A stretch of DNA of 64,000 bases from Heliocidaris erythrogramma (GCA_025617745.1 CM046870.1:27609927-27673926); one strand, 5' to 3'. Numbered from the stretch's first letter, positions 33,541 through 45,387 are shown. A program made the numbers and translations. Notes: generated by a model not told the origin, from the letters alone.

Positions 33541-36500
33541 GAAATCTCCTCTAGGCTGGGTCTTATTTGGAGGCAGACCATCAGATGAAAGGCATGCTGC
33601 AGTTTTCCATATCAAAATGGCAAACCCAGTTAATCTAACAGACTTTTGGGAAACTGAAGCAATGGGTGTAAAGTACAACGATTGCCAGTGTGATCCTATT
33701 CACATGACCAAGAATGACAGAGATGAGTACAATGCAATCAACAGTTCCTGCGAGAAAGTTGGAAACCAGTGGAGGATTCCTTATCCTTGGAAGAGAAATC
33801 CTCAGTCTTTGCCAAACAACAGAACGCAGGCAGAGAAGGTATTAGAGTCCACAGAACGGAGATTGATGAAGGATCCAAGCCATGCTGATGCTTATAACAA
33901 GCAAATGGTAGAAATGGTAGAAATGAACTTTGCAAAGAAGCTCACGGAAAATGAGATGGTGTCATACAAGGGTCCGATTCATTATGTGTCACACCATGCA
34001 GTGATAAAGCCTGAGAAGAAAAGTACGCCAGTTAGGATTGTCTTCAATTCGTCGGCCACTTACCAAGGCCATACCCTCAACGACTACTGGTTGAAAGGCC
34101 CTGACTTGTTGAATAGCTTATTTGGTGTACTGCTCCGGTTCAGAGAGAATGCAGTTGCTGTTTCTGGAGATATTTCCAAGATGTATCATAGGGTCCTTAT
34201 CCCGCTAGAGGATCAACATGTACATCACTACCTGTGGCGCAATTTGGAGACTGATAGGCCACCTGATGTCTATGTCAAAACTGTTTTGACATTTGGAGAC
34301 AAACCCTCACCTGCGATGGCACAGATTGCACTACGACGTACAGCAGAAGAGGGAGAGAAAGCACATCCCGAAGCCAGTCGTATAATCAAAGAGGATGTCT
34401 ATATGGACGACATCTGTTTCTCTACCCAAAGCAGAGAACTTGCTGTACAACGAACCAGAGAAATAGATGATGTGTTGGCTAAAGGAGGCTTCAGAGTAAA
34501 GGGCTGGTCGTCTAATGAAAAGCTGACAGACAAGGACCATCAGAAGCCAGATGGTAAGGGGTTACTAGAGTCTGTTACTGAGGAAAAAGTCCTAGGTGTT
34601 GTGTGGGACCAGCACAAAGATGTCTTCACATACAAGGTGAAAGAAAGCATCACAGGCAATGAGACACAATCCAGACTAACAAAGAGGAAAGTCTTGAGTA
34701 GGATTGCCCAGTTATTCGACCCTCTAGGCTTTGCATCTGCTTTTCTGGTAAAGGCAAAAATAGGTATGCAGAGACTTTGGCAAATGGGACTCAACTGGGA
34801 TGATGAGCTTCCAGCAGATGAAGAGAACAAATGGTTGTCTCTGTTCGAGGAAATGAAAGGTCTGAGGAACGTAGAGCTGGACAGATGCTTAACTCCTCCT
34901 GCAGCAGTAGAGAAACCAACACTATGCTCATTTTCAGATGCTTCAGAATATGCATTTGGGGCATGCATATACATGAGATGGCAATTGCAGGATGGAAGGT
35001 TTGAGACCAGATTCGTAACAGCCAAATCTAGAGTCGCACCACTGAAAAGGTTAACAGTGCCCAGGTTGGAATTACAGGCAGCTGTTATGGCTACAAGACT
35101 CATAGCATCAGTGGGAAAGGAGCTGAGAATGACTGTAGAAAAGACAATCTTCTTCACCGACAGTATGATTGTCTTATCATGGATAAGAAGTCAGGCAAGA
35201 GTGTTTAAACCCTTTGTATCAGCTAGAATTGGAGAAGTGCAAAGCAGCTCTGACCCAAGTCAGTGGAGACACATTCCAGGGGCCCTGAACCCGGCTGACG
35301 ACTTATCAAGAGGTATATCGGTCAACCAGCTGGATGACAGATGGAAAACAGGGCCAGAATTCCTTTGTCTACCAGAGGAACAGTGGCCAGGAGATGAACT
35401 ACAGGCAGATCTTCATGCTGGAGCTGAAGAGAGACGTAATGCTAAAGTAGTCATGCATGCAGCAATCCCTGAAGTTATTGACTGCACAAGAGTATCCAGC
35501 TGGAAGCGACTCCTAAGAATAACAGCGTATGTCTTCCGATTTACTCAAATTCTAAAGAGCAAGATCCAGAAGAAGGCTATATCAGATGACAAGTTAACTC
35601 TTACACCTGAAGAACTGAGTAAAGCTGAGAAGTACTGGGTTACTCGAGCACAACTAAGTCTATTACCCAGATATGAAAGAGGAGAATTCAAGGTACTGAC
35701 TCCCTTTCTTGATGATGAAGGTGTGTTGAGAGTAGGTGGCAGAGCAGAAAATCTGATGACGTCATATGAATCCAAACATCCAGCTCTGCTCCCATCGAAT
35801 CATCACGTGTCATTTCTAATCACCAGACATATGCATGAACTAGGCCATTACGGCATTGCCACAACGATTGCTAAAACTAGGAGAAAGTTTTGGATTCTAC
35901 AGGGAGCAAAACTGGCCAAGACGATAAAATTCCAATGTGTTGTGTGCAGAAGGAATGATCACAAGAATGAAACACAGATGATGGCGGACCTTCCGAATGT
36001 GAGAGTTGCTCCCTTCACACCGCCATTTCATTTCACTGCCATCGACTACTTTGGACCAATATCAGTTAAAGTGGGCAGAAACAAGACAGCAAAATACTAC
36101 GGAGTAATATTTACCTGTCTTAATACGAGAGCCGTTCACCTCGAGTTAGCTGTCGATTGTACAACTATGGAATTCATACAAGTCCTGAGAAGGTTCTACT
36201 CGGTACGAGGGCAACCAGCTAAGTTGCTCAGTGACAATGGCACCCAGTTCATCGGGGCTCAGCGAGAACTACGCGAGATGGTCCGTGGCTGGAGCGAGAC
36301 TGAGCTGAGAGACTTCTGTGCTGAAAGGGGGACAAACTGGCAGTTTTCCACCCCCTCCGCACCACATCAAAATGGCTGCGCGGAGTCACTCGTCAAGTCA
36401 TGTAAAATTGCACTGAGGAAAGCTGTTGGTAGCCAAACTTTGACTCCGTTTGAGCTCTACACGTGTCTTAAAGAAGTAGCAAATTTGGTGAATCAACGAC

Positions 36501-36931
36501 CAATTGGCAGGATACCAAATGACCCAGACGACGGTGCCTACCTTATCCCAAATGACATGCTGCTAGGTAGATCATCGACAGCCATACCGCAAGGACCATT
36601 CAATGAATCACGAAATCCAAGACGTCGCGTAGAGTTTGTGCAGCAGATAGTCAATGCGTTTTGGAAATGCTGGAATAGAGACGTTTTCCCACTGCTAGTA
36701 CCACGCAAGAGATGGAACACTCAAAGACGCAATGTACGCGTGGATGATATTGTTGTGATCGCAGACCCCAATGCTATTAGAGGAAAATGGACTCTGGGTA
36801 GGGTAATTCATGTATATCCAGGGGCTGATGGACTCATTCGTAACGTCAAACTAAAAACTGTGGACTCTGAACTGAGAAGACCTATCAACAAGATTGTTGT
36901 AATTTATCCCGCCGAAGGATATGAAGATTGA
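33521..36931 (+). CDS. BEL/Pao pol ORF: reverse transcriptase, RNase H, integrase (1136 aa)
   Basis: The frame opens just after stops near 33495. ATG 33521 may not be a true start, since the family normally makes one gag-pol polyprotein. Residues 7-18 (KSPLGWVLFGG region) are the end of the protease-linked domain. RT spans about 150-330 with the first catalytic Asp at 217 and YMDD at 294-297. RNase H spans about 465-600 with D473, E517, D547 and a final Asp in NPADDLS (593/594). The integrase zinc domain is at about 770-810 (H772, H776, C806, C809). The integrase core has the DDE triad at D842, D905 and E955. The C-terminal 140 residues fit the DUF5641 domain. All catalytic residues are present and there is no internal stop, so the enzymes look intact. 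Stop is at 36929-36931. Confidence 0.94.
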   Translation: MYMYIARKSPLGWVLFGGRPSDERHAAVFHIKMANPVNLTDFWETEAMGVKYNDCQCDPIHMTKNDRDEYNAINSSCEKVGNQWRIPYPWKRNPQSLPNNRTQAEKVLESTERRLMKDPSHADAYNKQMVEMVEMNFAKKLTENEMVSYKGPIHYVSHHAVIKPEKKSTPVRIVFNSSATYQGHTLNDYWLKGPDLLNSLFGVLLRFRENAVAVSGDISKMYHRVLIPLEDQHVHHYLWRNLETDRPPDVYVKTVLTFGDKPSPAMAQIALRRTAEEGEKAHPEASRIIKEDVYMDDICFSTQSRELAVQRTREIDDVLAKGGFRVKGWSSNEKLTDKDHQKPDGKGLLESVTEEKVLGVVWDQHKDVFTYKVKESITGNETQSRLTKRKVLSRIAQLFDPLGFASAFLVKAKIGMQRLWQMGLNWDDELPADEENKWLSLFEEMKGLRNVELDRCLTPPAAVEKPTLCSFSDASEYAFGACIYMRWQLQDGRFETRFVTAKSRVAPLKRLTVPRLELQAAVMATRLIASVGKELRMTVEKTIFFTDSMIVLSWIRSQARVFKPFVSARIGEVQSSSDPSQWRHIPGALNPADDLSRGISVNQLDDRWKTGPEFLCLPEEQWPGDELQADLHAGAEERRNAKVVMHAAIPEVIDCTRVSSWKRLLRITAYVFRFTQILKSKIQKKAISDDKLTLTPEELSKAEKYWVTRAQLSLLPRYERGEFKVLTPFLDDEGVLRVGGRAENLMTSYESKHPALLPSNHHVSFLITRHMHELGHYGIATTIAKTRRKFWILQGAKLAKTIKFQCVVCRRNDHKNETQMMADLPNVRVAPFTPPFHFTAIDYFGPISVKVGRNKTAKYYGVIFTCLNTRAVHLELAVDCTTMEFIQVLRRFYSVRGQPAKLLSDNGTQFIGAQRELREMVRGWSETELRDFCAERGTNWQFSTPSAPHQNGCAESLVKSCKIALRKAVGSQTLTPFELYTCLKEVANLVNQRPIGRIPNDPDDGAYLIPNDMLLGRSSTAIPQGPFNESRNPRRRVEFVQQIVNAFWKCWNRDVFPLLVPRKRWNTQRRNVRVDDIVVIADPNAIRGKWTLGRVIHVYPGADGLIRNVKLKTVDSELRRPINKIVVIYPAEGYED

Positions 36932-36956
36932 TTGTATATGTATAGTTGGGTTTTTT

Positions 36957-37126
36957 TGCGTAAGTTGAACTAACATTGATCAAAAGTTAACGTCTGATAA
37001 CAAGGTTAACACGAATTTTTCTATGTTATCTTAAGTTTTTCTTTGCTCAGGTATAGCTTGAATATTTCCTGAGTCAGGGTTATTTTCAAGGTTATTTTCA
37101 GGATCTCAGTTGATTCAACTTACGCA
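36957..37126 (+). repeat. Inverted-repeat-bounded 3'UTR of the retrotransposon
   Basis: TGCGTAAGTTGAA at 36957-36969 is mirrored by TTCAACTTACGCA at 37114-37126. Between them are short near-repeats of GGTTATTTTCA and GTTAAC. This could be RNA secondary structure, or an old foldback insertion that is now part of the element. Confidence 0.5.
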
Positions 37127-37235
37127 GGATTTGTTTTGTGTGTTTAATTTATTAAGTGATATATGGTATAGATTAAGAAGTGTATAAGATGAAAAAAAAA
37201 AGGATTATTCGAAAATTTTCAATTTCCCCTTTTTT

Positions 37236-37249
37236 GGGGGCGGGGAGGA
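37236..37249 (+). other. Polypurine tract (plus-strand primer)
   Basis: GGGGGCGGGGAGGA lies directly against the first base of the 3' LTR, the position where plus-strand DNA synthesis is primed in LTR retrotransposons. Confidence 0.8.
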
Positions 37250-38600
37250 TGTTTCCGTGAAACAATACTTTTTATTAATGAATTTCAAGAACACCATATT
37301 TTTGTCTTCAAAGACACCGTAAATTTCCCAGGTTACTTTGCAGCCACAATCCCCGACGATGAAGTAATTGGTTTGAGTTAGAGAACAGCAAGTTTCTCCT
37401 GATTTTCTGATAATTTGCGAGGCTAATATCGCCCAAAGAGTAAGTAACATGAAAGTTAAATATTTACATTCAATAATGATGTGAAAAAGAAAGAAATTTG
37501 ATAAATCTGAGTTCAGATGTTTTAAGATCAAAGTTTGATGTCATAATTATGAATTACACAGAGCTATCATTAATGTGTTTACTACGCTACATATTTTAGC
37601 GTTTGAAGAGTGTCGATTTCATAAACAAAGAGTGAAATTGTCTATTTTGCTCGATAAGTTTAAGATTCTAAGAGTATAGAAATTGAGATACAAAACAAGA
37701 AGTTTTGATTTAAGCTATGTCAAATAGTTGTAGTTGTACAAGCTACAAGATTATTTTGAAAGTCATTTGTGTTTTTAAAAGGTTTAAATTCTAAATTAGG
37801 CTCACATGTACATGTATCTATTACTAGTATTAGGAAGGTACAATGTAGGCAGAACAAAAGAATGCCTAAGATAAAGGCTGAATGTTTATAAATTAAAACT
37901 GTCATGCTGCATTATGCATGAGTTTGGTTTAGATATTTTGGTCACGGTGTAAGTCATTTGCGATGGTCATATTTCATTTCAATCAAAATGTATCTGAAAT
38001 TTCTGGATGAATTAATTTATTGGATTTTATACTTTTGGGGTTCGATCTATGCACCCTTCAAAACAATCATGACTGATAGCAAGCCATTAGAATATTCAAT
38101 GTAATTATCATAAACCGTGTAAGAGGTTTTCAGGGTTAATTAGTGCATAAGCATGCTTTGTGTGTTACAATTATTGTTCGAATATACAAAAGAACTATTT
38201 CTTGAAATTATGCTTTAATGAGCAGTTTAGGTTATGTTGCCAATCCAAGCTAGATTGAATATTTTACATTCAGTAAAAGTATTCACTTGAAAGGTTGTAC
38301 AATGAAAGTATTTCAAGGAAATGTTGATTTTGAAGTCAAATTGCTGATTTAAAATATTTCTTGTAATGAAGTAACTACTGACACAAAAAAGTCAGATATG
38401 ACAGCTGATCATTGCTTGAAGTAATCTGTTTATTATGAGACATGATACATGTATTAGAGCATTGCACTAAACAATGCGTTTCTCTCTGTTTTCATTACAG
38501 ATTGAATGATTTGGAAGGGAGTTCACCAATAAACTTCCATCCCATACAATATGCGGTGTTAGCCTTATTTATTGACCCCTTCTGTGACTTCAATGATCCA
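37250..38600 (+). repeat. 3' LTR of the BEL/Pao element
   Basis: Same length and same ends as the 5' LTR. The differences are scattered single substitutions. AATAAA at 38528-38533 is the likely polyadenylation signal. The target-site copy TAGGC follows immediately. Confidence 0.95.
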
Positions 38601-38605
38601 TAGGC
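38601..38605. repeat. Target-site duplication, right copy (TAGGC)
   Basis: The 5 bp directly after the 3' LTR are identical to 30264-30268, which fixes both element ends. Confidence 0.9.
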
Positions 38606-39934
38606 TATATCCTATTAATGGAGCGTATTAGTGCCAAACGTATAAATAAAATAAATAAACCTGAATAAACCAGATATGAAGTTTTCCTTCATTATGAAAC
38701 CCAGTACTAATGAAGCATTCAAGAGACCTCAAATTGGTTTAACGCATAGCCATACGAGGTATGAAAAGGGGGGGGGGGGTAGGGTGTTATATCCAGCCCT
38801 CCCCCATATCTCATAGTCTGGCAGCAACATTGATCACTGATGAATTCAAAGTGGTTGCGTTTCAGGAATTGGCAGTCAAACGTATTCATAAGACTGTTTA
38901 CCAATGGGTTAGCGCCATGAGCTCAGACGCCTTTCCAGGGAGTTCCGCAAGGCTCCATTGTAGGAGCCTGAATCTTTACAATGAGAGAGGCGTGTATTAA
39001 AAAAAAAGGAGAAATTGTCCATCATGTACTGCTGCAAAAATATAAATTCATTATCTTTTTTTAACTCATGACAAATTGGAATGCAGGTGCTGGCAAGGTT
39101 ACCAATTTGTGTTTGATGGGTCGTAAATCTAAACCTTCATAATTGTTTTTTTTATTAATTCCTTTATAGAATTTTCCTCGTGCTTCCACTCACCGTTTTT
39201 GCCACACAATTTTATGTGTTCATGCAAGCCAATCATGTTAATGCCAGAGTAAAGTTCCCCTTTGAGTAATATGATAATCATGATGATGATGATGACTCAC
39301 AGCATTTGTATGGCGCCATATTTCTGTTAACAACATTATAATATATGACACAATATATGACTCCAGTAGGATACTTCAGAGATATTAATGAAAAAAAAGT
39401 AATTTGATATTAAATATCTGTGGGAAAAGAAGAATGTAGTAATAATTTTACCCCTCCAGCATTGTAACCATTATTTTTGAACTTTTATTTTGCCGTTTAA
39501 TAAGAAAAAGAAAACATTAAAATGGAACTCTGCTATATTAAGACGGTTCTAATACTTTTATTGTTATTCGAGATTGGATTTCCACTATGCATTGGCAACT
39601 TGACACCGTTCGCTCTCCCCTCTCTGACAATGCACTTGAGGAAGCATCTAAAACACGCTTCCCAGTTTGGATTTCTCGGGAAACATGGTTCATGGGCGTG
39701 TTGCCGCGTTTGGTATTACAATGGTAAAGACTGATTAACGAACAAAGATTTTGCTTCGACTTTGACAGCGATTTCTTTAATCAACATGTCTGGAGTGGTG
39801 TTTATTTATAGTTCTGTACTCAGCATTATCATCATGTCTGGATTGAATTCCTTGAAATGTTTTATTTGTAAGGAATGATGATTGACTTTCCTCAGATTTT
39901 GCTTTTGTATTTCATCAAATTTCAACATCATAAC
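38606..39934. other. Non-coding flank of the retrotransposon
   Basis: A G run at 38768-38778 and a short (GAT)n at 39279-39294. No gene seen. Confidence 0.55.
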
Positions 39935-39980
39935 AACAGAAGAACAGATGATCTTTGAAGGTTTGCATGGTCGAGCTTAT

Positions 39981-40257
39981 AACGTGGAGAAGGTTTACGG
40001 TTCACCATGTGTGTTGGTAGGAGGAAAGGGAAAAGGAAATTAGAAATGGATAGACGAGAAAGGATGACAAGATCATCAACCAAGTCTTCTCATCTCATCT
40101 CATCTGGTCTACAGTCCTTTTCAGGACTTCACCCATTGTCACGAAAGATTATTTCTTATTTTCTCTCTTGTCATCCTTTCTCGTCTATCCATTTCTAATT
40201 TCCTTTTCCCTTTCCTCCTACCAACACACATGGTGAACCGTAAACCTTCTCCACGTT
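39981..40257. repeat. Large hairpin with 92-bp near-identical arms
   Basis: Arms 39981-40072 and 40166-40257 are inverse copies with no mismatch that I could see. The spacer is 93 bp. AACAGAAGAACAG occurs at 39935-39947 and again immediately after the hairpin at 40258-40270. Confidence 0.9.
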
Positions 40258-40270
40258 AACAGAAGAACAG

Positions 40271-42690
40271 TTGAATAACCCAAACAACCATTCATTTTGA
40301 ATAACATAAAACATGCTACACTACACTGCCCTTCTACAGTCTACATACGTATTGGAAATGAGAAGAAAAACCTCAGGTGTCAAAGCTTAATGTTTGATAT
40401 TATCCAAGATCAAGTAGGGCTGTCAATTTGATATATTCTCGTCAGGGATTATATATCAACTAAAATCGATTACAATCTCAAAATTGATTTTCAGAAAGGA
40501 AATAAATTCCAGTTAAATATCGATCAGAGCTCAGGTATCCTTCCACTTTTTATGAAGTCGGTAGCGAATGGGACAAAATACGGTGGACACATCCTCATAT
40601 TATCATGGACCGTCGTAGTAGGGTTATTGCTCATATAGGCCTCACGGTTATGGTGCCTATTCAATATTATTGAACATTTGCAACTATGTCAAAGGGAACA
40701 TACGGAAATCCTAGATGAAGTTTATTTTCCCTCTCTTTCCCTGATTTATTCTGGAAAACCTCGTCCATCCATTGATAATCTAAAAAAAATATATGATCGA
40801 TTAAGCCAGACAGACAGCAGACAAGTGCTCATCGATTTGATTTGTACCCTCTGCTATCATATGCCTTTGAGCAGACAACAACAAGAAAGCGCCCCGTAAT
40901 TCATCTTGTCTAAAAATCCAAGTCGGGATTCATCCAGCACCGCTGCGTATACAGCAAACTTGATTAATAGATCATGTGGTATGTTGCAAAGGGGTAAAAA
41001 AAAAAAAACTGTTTCATTTTTTCGCTTGCCCCCGGTTACCAGACAAAATTCTGAATGGAATCGAGAGTCTAGAATTCAATTGTTGTGGAAACAAAGTATA
41101 TATATCACTTTTTTCTGTGTGACAACTACAGCACTGACACATTCATTTTCCCGATCGAGGTGGTTTCATGGTAAGATGCTTTCATTTCCGGCTGACAGGA
41201 TGTAAAATAAGGAAAGTTATATGATATATGGTCTAAAAGATTTATTTCGCATGAAAAATATTGTCATTTATCAAGTTCATGAAGTGAATCTATAGCAGGG
41301 TCATTTGCAGAAACGATATGTGGGAGCTCTACTATCATTATCATTGGGCAAACGGATCGATTTTAGTACCGGGGTTTCCTCATCGCTTTAGACCAAATGG
41401 TTTGCACTGAAAATTTATAAATTTATAAATGTTCATTTTCATGATGTTGATGAAGAAATAGATCGTTTCAAATGGGTGTGTAGAAAGAGTTTTCCAACAA
41501 TGTATCTTTGGCACAGGTATATCGAGCAGAAGTTTCTTCGGAAAAAATGGAAATGTTTGTCACAGAGGTCCCACTTTGCGGTTAGTTTTTTCTAAAACGT
41601 ACAGGGATCTGCTTCTCTTCACTGACAAAATCATATATAGACGATCAACCGGCCGGACATTAGACAATGTTAATGACCCATCATTAGATACTAATGACAT
41701 ATTGCGTGTTCTCAAACTATAATAATTATGATCAGGATCTAAGTAAAAATCTTATTACAATAAATATTTTAACAATTAGAAAACTTTCATTACATAAAGG
41801 CGATAAAGTAAATGTGTGCAATTACACAATTAAAAAAAATGAGCTAACGTAAGTAAAGTGGCATTGAGGTGAAGGAAATTGGATTGATGCAGAAAAGGAA
41901 TTACTCTAAAGTGTTAATAAAGGAGATGTAAGTTAAGCAGGTTAGGTAACGAAGGAGTGAAATTACAATTTTCTCACCCATGATCGACCACCACCTGCCG
42001 GTCAAATAACTAATGGAAAGCATCCGCTCTTTCGTAACCGTCTGGGTATTTGACCCACTTCTACGCTCCAAATATGTTTATATCCTATACCGTGTTTTCG
42101 CGCCAAAAAATGTGCGATATTCGATACGAGCGCGGGAACACGCGATTAAACTTTGAAAGAGCGGGCTTTCGTAATACAATCCTCAGGTCATCGTTTGCAA
42201 TGCTTTCATGTCCTGCTGGGAAGATGGAAGCTTTTCCGAATAAGTAAAATAGGATAACGTCTCTCTCTCTCTCGTTCTGTTTCTCCTTCCGTTTCGATTT
42301 AACTGAAATTACGAAATGTGAGACGAAGAGGAGTGTTGGTAGAATCTAATTTTACTTTTGTTAACGCTTCCACTGAAGAGGGCTATGTATGGAAAAAAGA
42401 ATCGTCAGATCATCAGAAAAGTCAGATGTTTATTTCATTATATTCCTACTCATATATCTGCTTTCTTTAATTGCCTGGATTTGTCCTTGTCTAAATCTCA
42501 CTTTGAGGTGAGTGGTAATTCGTTATTCTGTTTTCATCATTACTTCTAATAGAACTTACGCTAGTAAAAAATTGTGTACGTAAACTCGTCAGCCAATGTC
42601 TGGAACCTACTACCATGACTCCAGTACTAGTAAGGGACATACAATAGATATAAGAAATAAAGAGGGAGATAGATAGTCAGAAAAGGAGAA

Positions 42691-42750
<60 letters not shown>

Positions 42751-43975
42751 GGTGGTGGAAGAAGACAACACGTGCAAAAGTAAAGATATTCATGGGCGCT
42801 TTATATATTGATGGGGCTAATATTTTATCGAGTCACTCAGAGTAAGTAACTTCATAAGCAGTCATATCTCATGAAAGTGTAAATAGAATCAATCACGAAC
42901 ACGGGGATATTGCACAGAAAATCTGCAAAAATCATCAAAAGAGTTAATAATCATGATAATATAACATTAGTATTACAAGACATGATGTAATACATTAGAA
43001 GAGAATCATCCTCGATCAGATAATGAGCCGATTTATCCCCAGGACGACATGTCATCAATTATTATTTCCATGAATCCTGGATGAAATATTTCCCATCTTT
43101 CTAAATATCACTCCTGCCGGCGCCACGATGAATTGAATACAGTAATATCCGGTAGATAGAATAGCCGCAGATGCGTTCCTCCAAAGGAAAACACCTCATC
43201 TATAAAAACGCTCACGCTTTTGGAATCGTAAATGAATATCGGCCGAAGGAGGAAAAAAAGACGCGAGCGCCATAAATCGAGAAGGCAAAAATAATTCAGT
43301 TTACCCACCAAAAATAGAGCCCTGCACGACGAGAGCGGCATACCATCTTCTGGTTCTGTTTTCCCCCTCTTTTCTTCTCACGGTCTCATCTCTTTACGTC
43401 TTCTTTTTATTGGTATTTTGTCCACGATCAGTTTGTCTACAACCAATTTCGTTTGATTTTATTTGTAGACGCCCAGTTCGGCTACCTGCAACCTGCTTTA
43501 ATATTATCATGCCTATGTCGAATTCCTATTTTCCCCTTTTACTAGTATTCAACTTTTGGGCAAAAGTATTATACAAAGGCTTGATTTTAGGGTCACTTTT
43601 TCTAAACACTATTCTTTTACCTGGGCCCCTGCCTAATATTTCTATCATTAAGACAGGATTATTTATTAAGTATATTTCCAGGAAAGCTTTAAAATGGATA
43701 AGTTTTTCCTGTTCAAGCTTCCAATGTCAGAAAAGGCAATCACTACATACAAAGAGCACTATTCAAGAATGTGTTAAAAGATATTTTAATCTCATTTCGG
43801 GTTAATGCTGATTGCTACTATTCAATAATTATAAGTATGCATTTTGTGTGTTTTTTTATGAAAGGATACAAATCACCCAAAATATATTGTTCAGCAGGGG
43901 TTCCATTCTCATAATGAGCATAAACTATTACCTCTGTAAAGACATATGGCAAGTGTAAATACCCGAGTGCACTGG
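40271..43975. other. Non-coding, no gene recognised
   Basis: Frames of 63 to 131 codons (for example 43410-43805 plus) lack domain signatures and splice context. The (GA)n at 42660 is the main repeat. Confidence 0.5.
42660..42748 (+). repeat. (GATA)n and (GA)n microsatellite
   Basis: Short GATA run followed by about 40 bp of pure GA. Confidence 0.95.
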
Positions 43976-44289
43976 TATAGAATAGGGCCCGCATGGAACC
44001 CACGTTCGACGTAGGTTCCGTGCACGAGGTTATAGGATATCCTCTATTTCCTTCGTCCTCCTTAATCGTTAACCCACTGAATGGTCATTTTAAAAACATT
44101 CTAGCTGCGCACAAATTATTTTAGGTGATTGATATAGAATAGGGCCCGCACGGAACCCACGTTCGACTTGGGTTCCGTGCATGAGGTTTTAGGATATGCT
44201 TTATTTTCTTCGTACTCCTTAATCGTTAACCCACTGAATGGTCTTTTTAAAAACATTCTAGATGTACACAAATGATTTTCCAGGAGATT
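43976..44289 (+). repeat. Two-copy tandem duplication, 157-bp unit
   Basis: TATAGAATAGGGCCCGCA occurs at 43976 and again at 44133. The units stay aligned through GTTAACCCACTGAATGGTC to AAAAACATTCTAG. Each unit contains the small inverse pair GGAACCCACGTTCGAC / GGTTCCGTGC. Confidence 0.85.
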
Positions 44290-44978
44290 GGTACCATTTA
44301 AAGTTCTTGCTTTTTCTGAGATTTGTACATTAATTGGAAATTCAACTGACCCCGTTGTCAGCGAACTGTGATAATGTGCAACTTCTGCAAGAAATAACGT
44401 TCGACATGGTCAATGACTTAAAATGACTGAGCCTAGGGCCGCAGTAGATGTATCGCCTGTTTCCACTCTTTTTTACTTTGCAGAGGTTGTGTCTTTGTAT
44501 ATGGATGGCTTGTTTCCTCGAAGGAAGACGTTAAATATGAGAGACCAAAGTTATTCAAGAAATTCGTGAAATTCATCACTGAAAGCATTACGTCAGAGAG
44601 AGAGAGAGGTCAATGTTCTTATCTACTAGGATTATGCATCTGTACTGTCAAACCCCGTGAACAGTTCAGTACCCTCATAATGACTAACACACGATGTTCT
44701 GTAAAAGTCTGAATTATCGTGTGTTGGTAATAATAACATAGAACATAACGATTTATGTATTCAAATTGAGTTTGAGCTAGTTGTTAAGAAACGTTGATGA
44801 ATTTCACGAATGCGGTTTGGATAATTATATCAAACCTATGGGCGCGTGAGCATGGTGGGCGGGGCCTGTTACTATTATTCACAACTTTGTACTTTTTCAT
44901 CGCTCCACATCTCGAGGTTGTTGGCTCTCTGATTGTCTATTTGTCAGCCATGCATGATCACACCTGAAAACATGTTAA

Positions 44979-45049
44979 CCCGTTGCCCACGGGAACCGGA
45001 TGGTCCCTGTATTAAGCCTATGGGAATGAGATCATTCAGTAGTCAATGG
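44979..45049 (-). mobile_element. CCCGTTG MITE, uninterrupted copy
   Basis: A short element with inverted ends CCCGTTG and CAATGGG, flanked by TTAA (44975-44978) on the left and TTAG on the right. It serves as the empty-site reference for the two interrupted copies. Confidence 0.7.
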
Positions 45050-45160
45050 GTTAGGGCAGTTGAAGAGCAGTCCTTTTCAGGGGAACATTTTCTTCTAAAA
45101 TATTCTTCCAAACTGACGTGAAAAGAACGAGAAAACTAAAAAAGAAATTGTTTTCACCTG

Positions 45161-45313
45161 CCCCGTTGCATAATACTTACCATTAGCGGTAACTTTGCCA
45201 TCAATGGTAACTCCCATGGAAACCTTGATTTTGATTGGCTGTTGAGTGATGTTACCATGGTAGTTACTATTGATAGCAGAGTTACCATTAATGGTAAGTT
45301 TTATGCAACGGGG
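45161..45313. mobile_element. MITE with CCCCGTTGCATAA ends
   Basis: Inverted ends CCCCGTTGCATAATACTTAC and GTAAGTTTTATGCAACGGGG. Several TTACCAT / ATGGTAA motifs lie inside. It belongs to the GGGCCC-ended group also seen at 6830, 11940 and 55725. Confidence 0.7.
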
Positions 45314-45387
45314 CCCTGCTCCTTAACTTGTTATTGAATAGTTAAAAATGGAGAAGAAAAAAAATAACGATAAAACAGAGACACTAA

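Larger units (their letters stand above)
30269..38600 (+). mobile_element. BEL/Pao LTR retrotransposon, nearly complete, recent insertion
   Basis: This 8332-bp element has two LTRs of exactly 1351 bp that start TG and end CA. It is flanked by the 5-bp duplication TAGGC (30264-30268 and 38601-38605), the size expected for BEL/Pao. The interior has a leader (31620-31842), a gag-protease ORF, an RT-RNase H-integrase ORF, a 3' untranslated stretch (36932-37235) and a G-rich polypurine tract directly before the 3' LTR. I count ten substitutions and no indels between the LTRs, about 0.7 percent, so the insertion is young. Domain order gag, PR, RT, RNase H, IN and the Pao-type signatures assign it to BEL/Pao rather than Gypsy or Copia. 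No primer binding site could be identified. The only visible lesion is a frame change between the two ORFs. No env-like ORF is present. Confidence 0.95.

Noticed and set aside
34540-35157. 205-codon minus-strand frame
   Set aside because: Antisense shadow of the pol ORF.
40678-40899. 73-codon plus-strand frame with fairly normal protein composition
   Set aside because: No domain recognised and no supporting splice sites; could be chance.
43410-43805. 131-codon plus-strand frame
   Set aside because: Ordinary composition but no recognised domain, no splice context and no neighbouring exons; kept only as unassigned.
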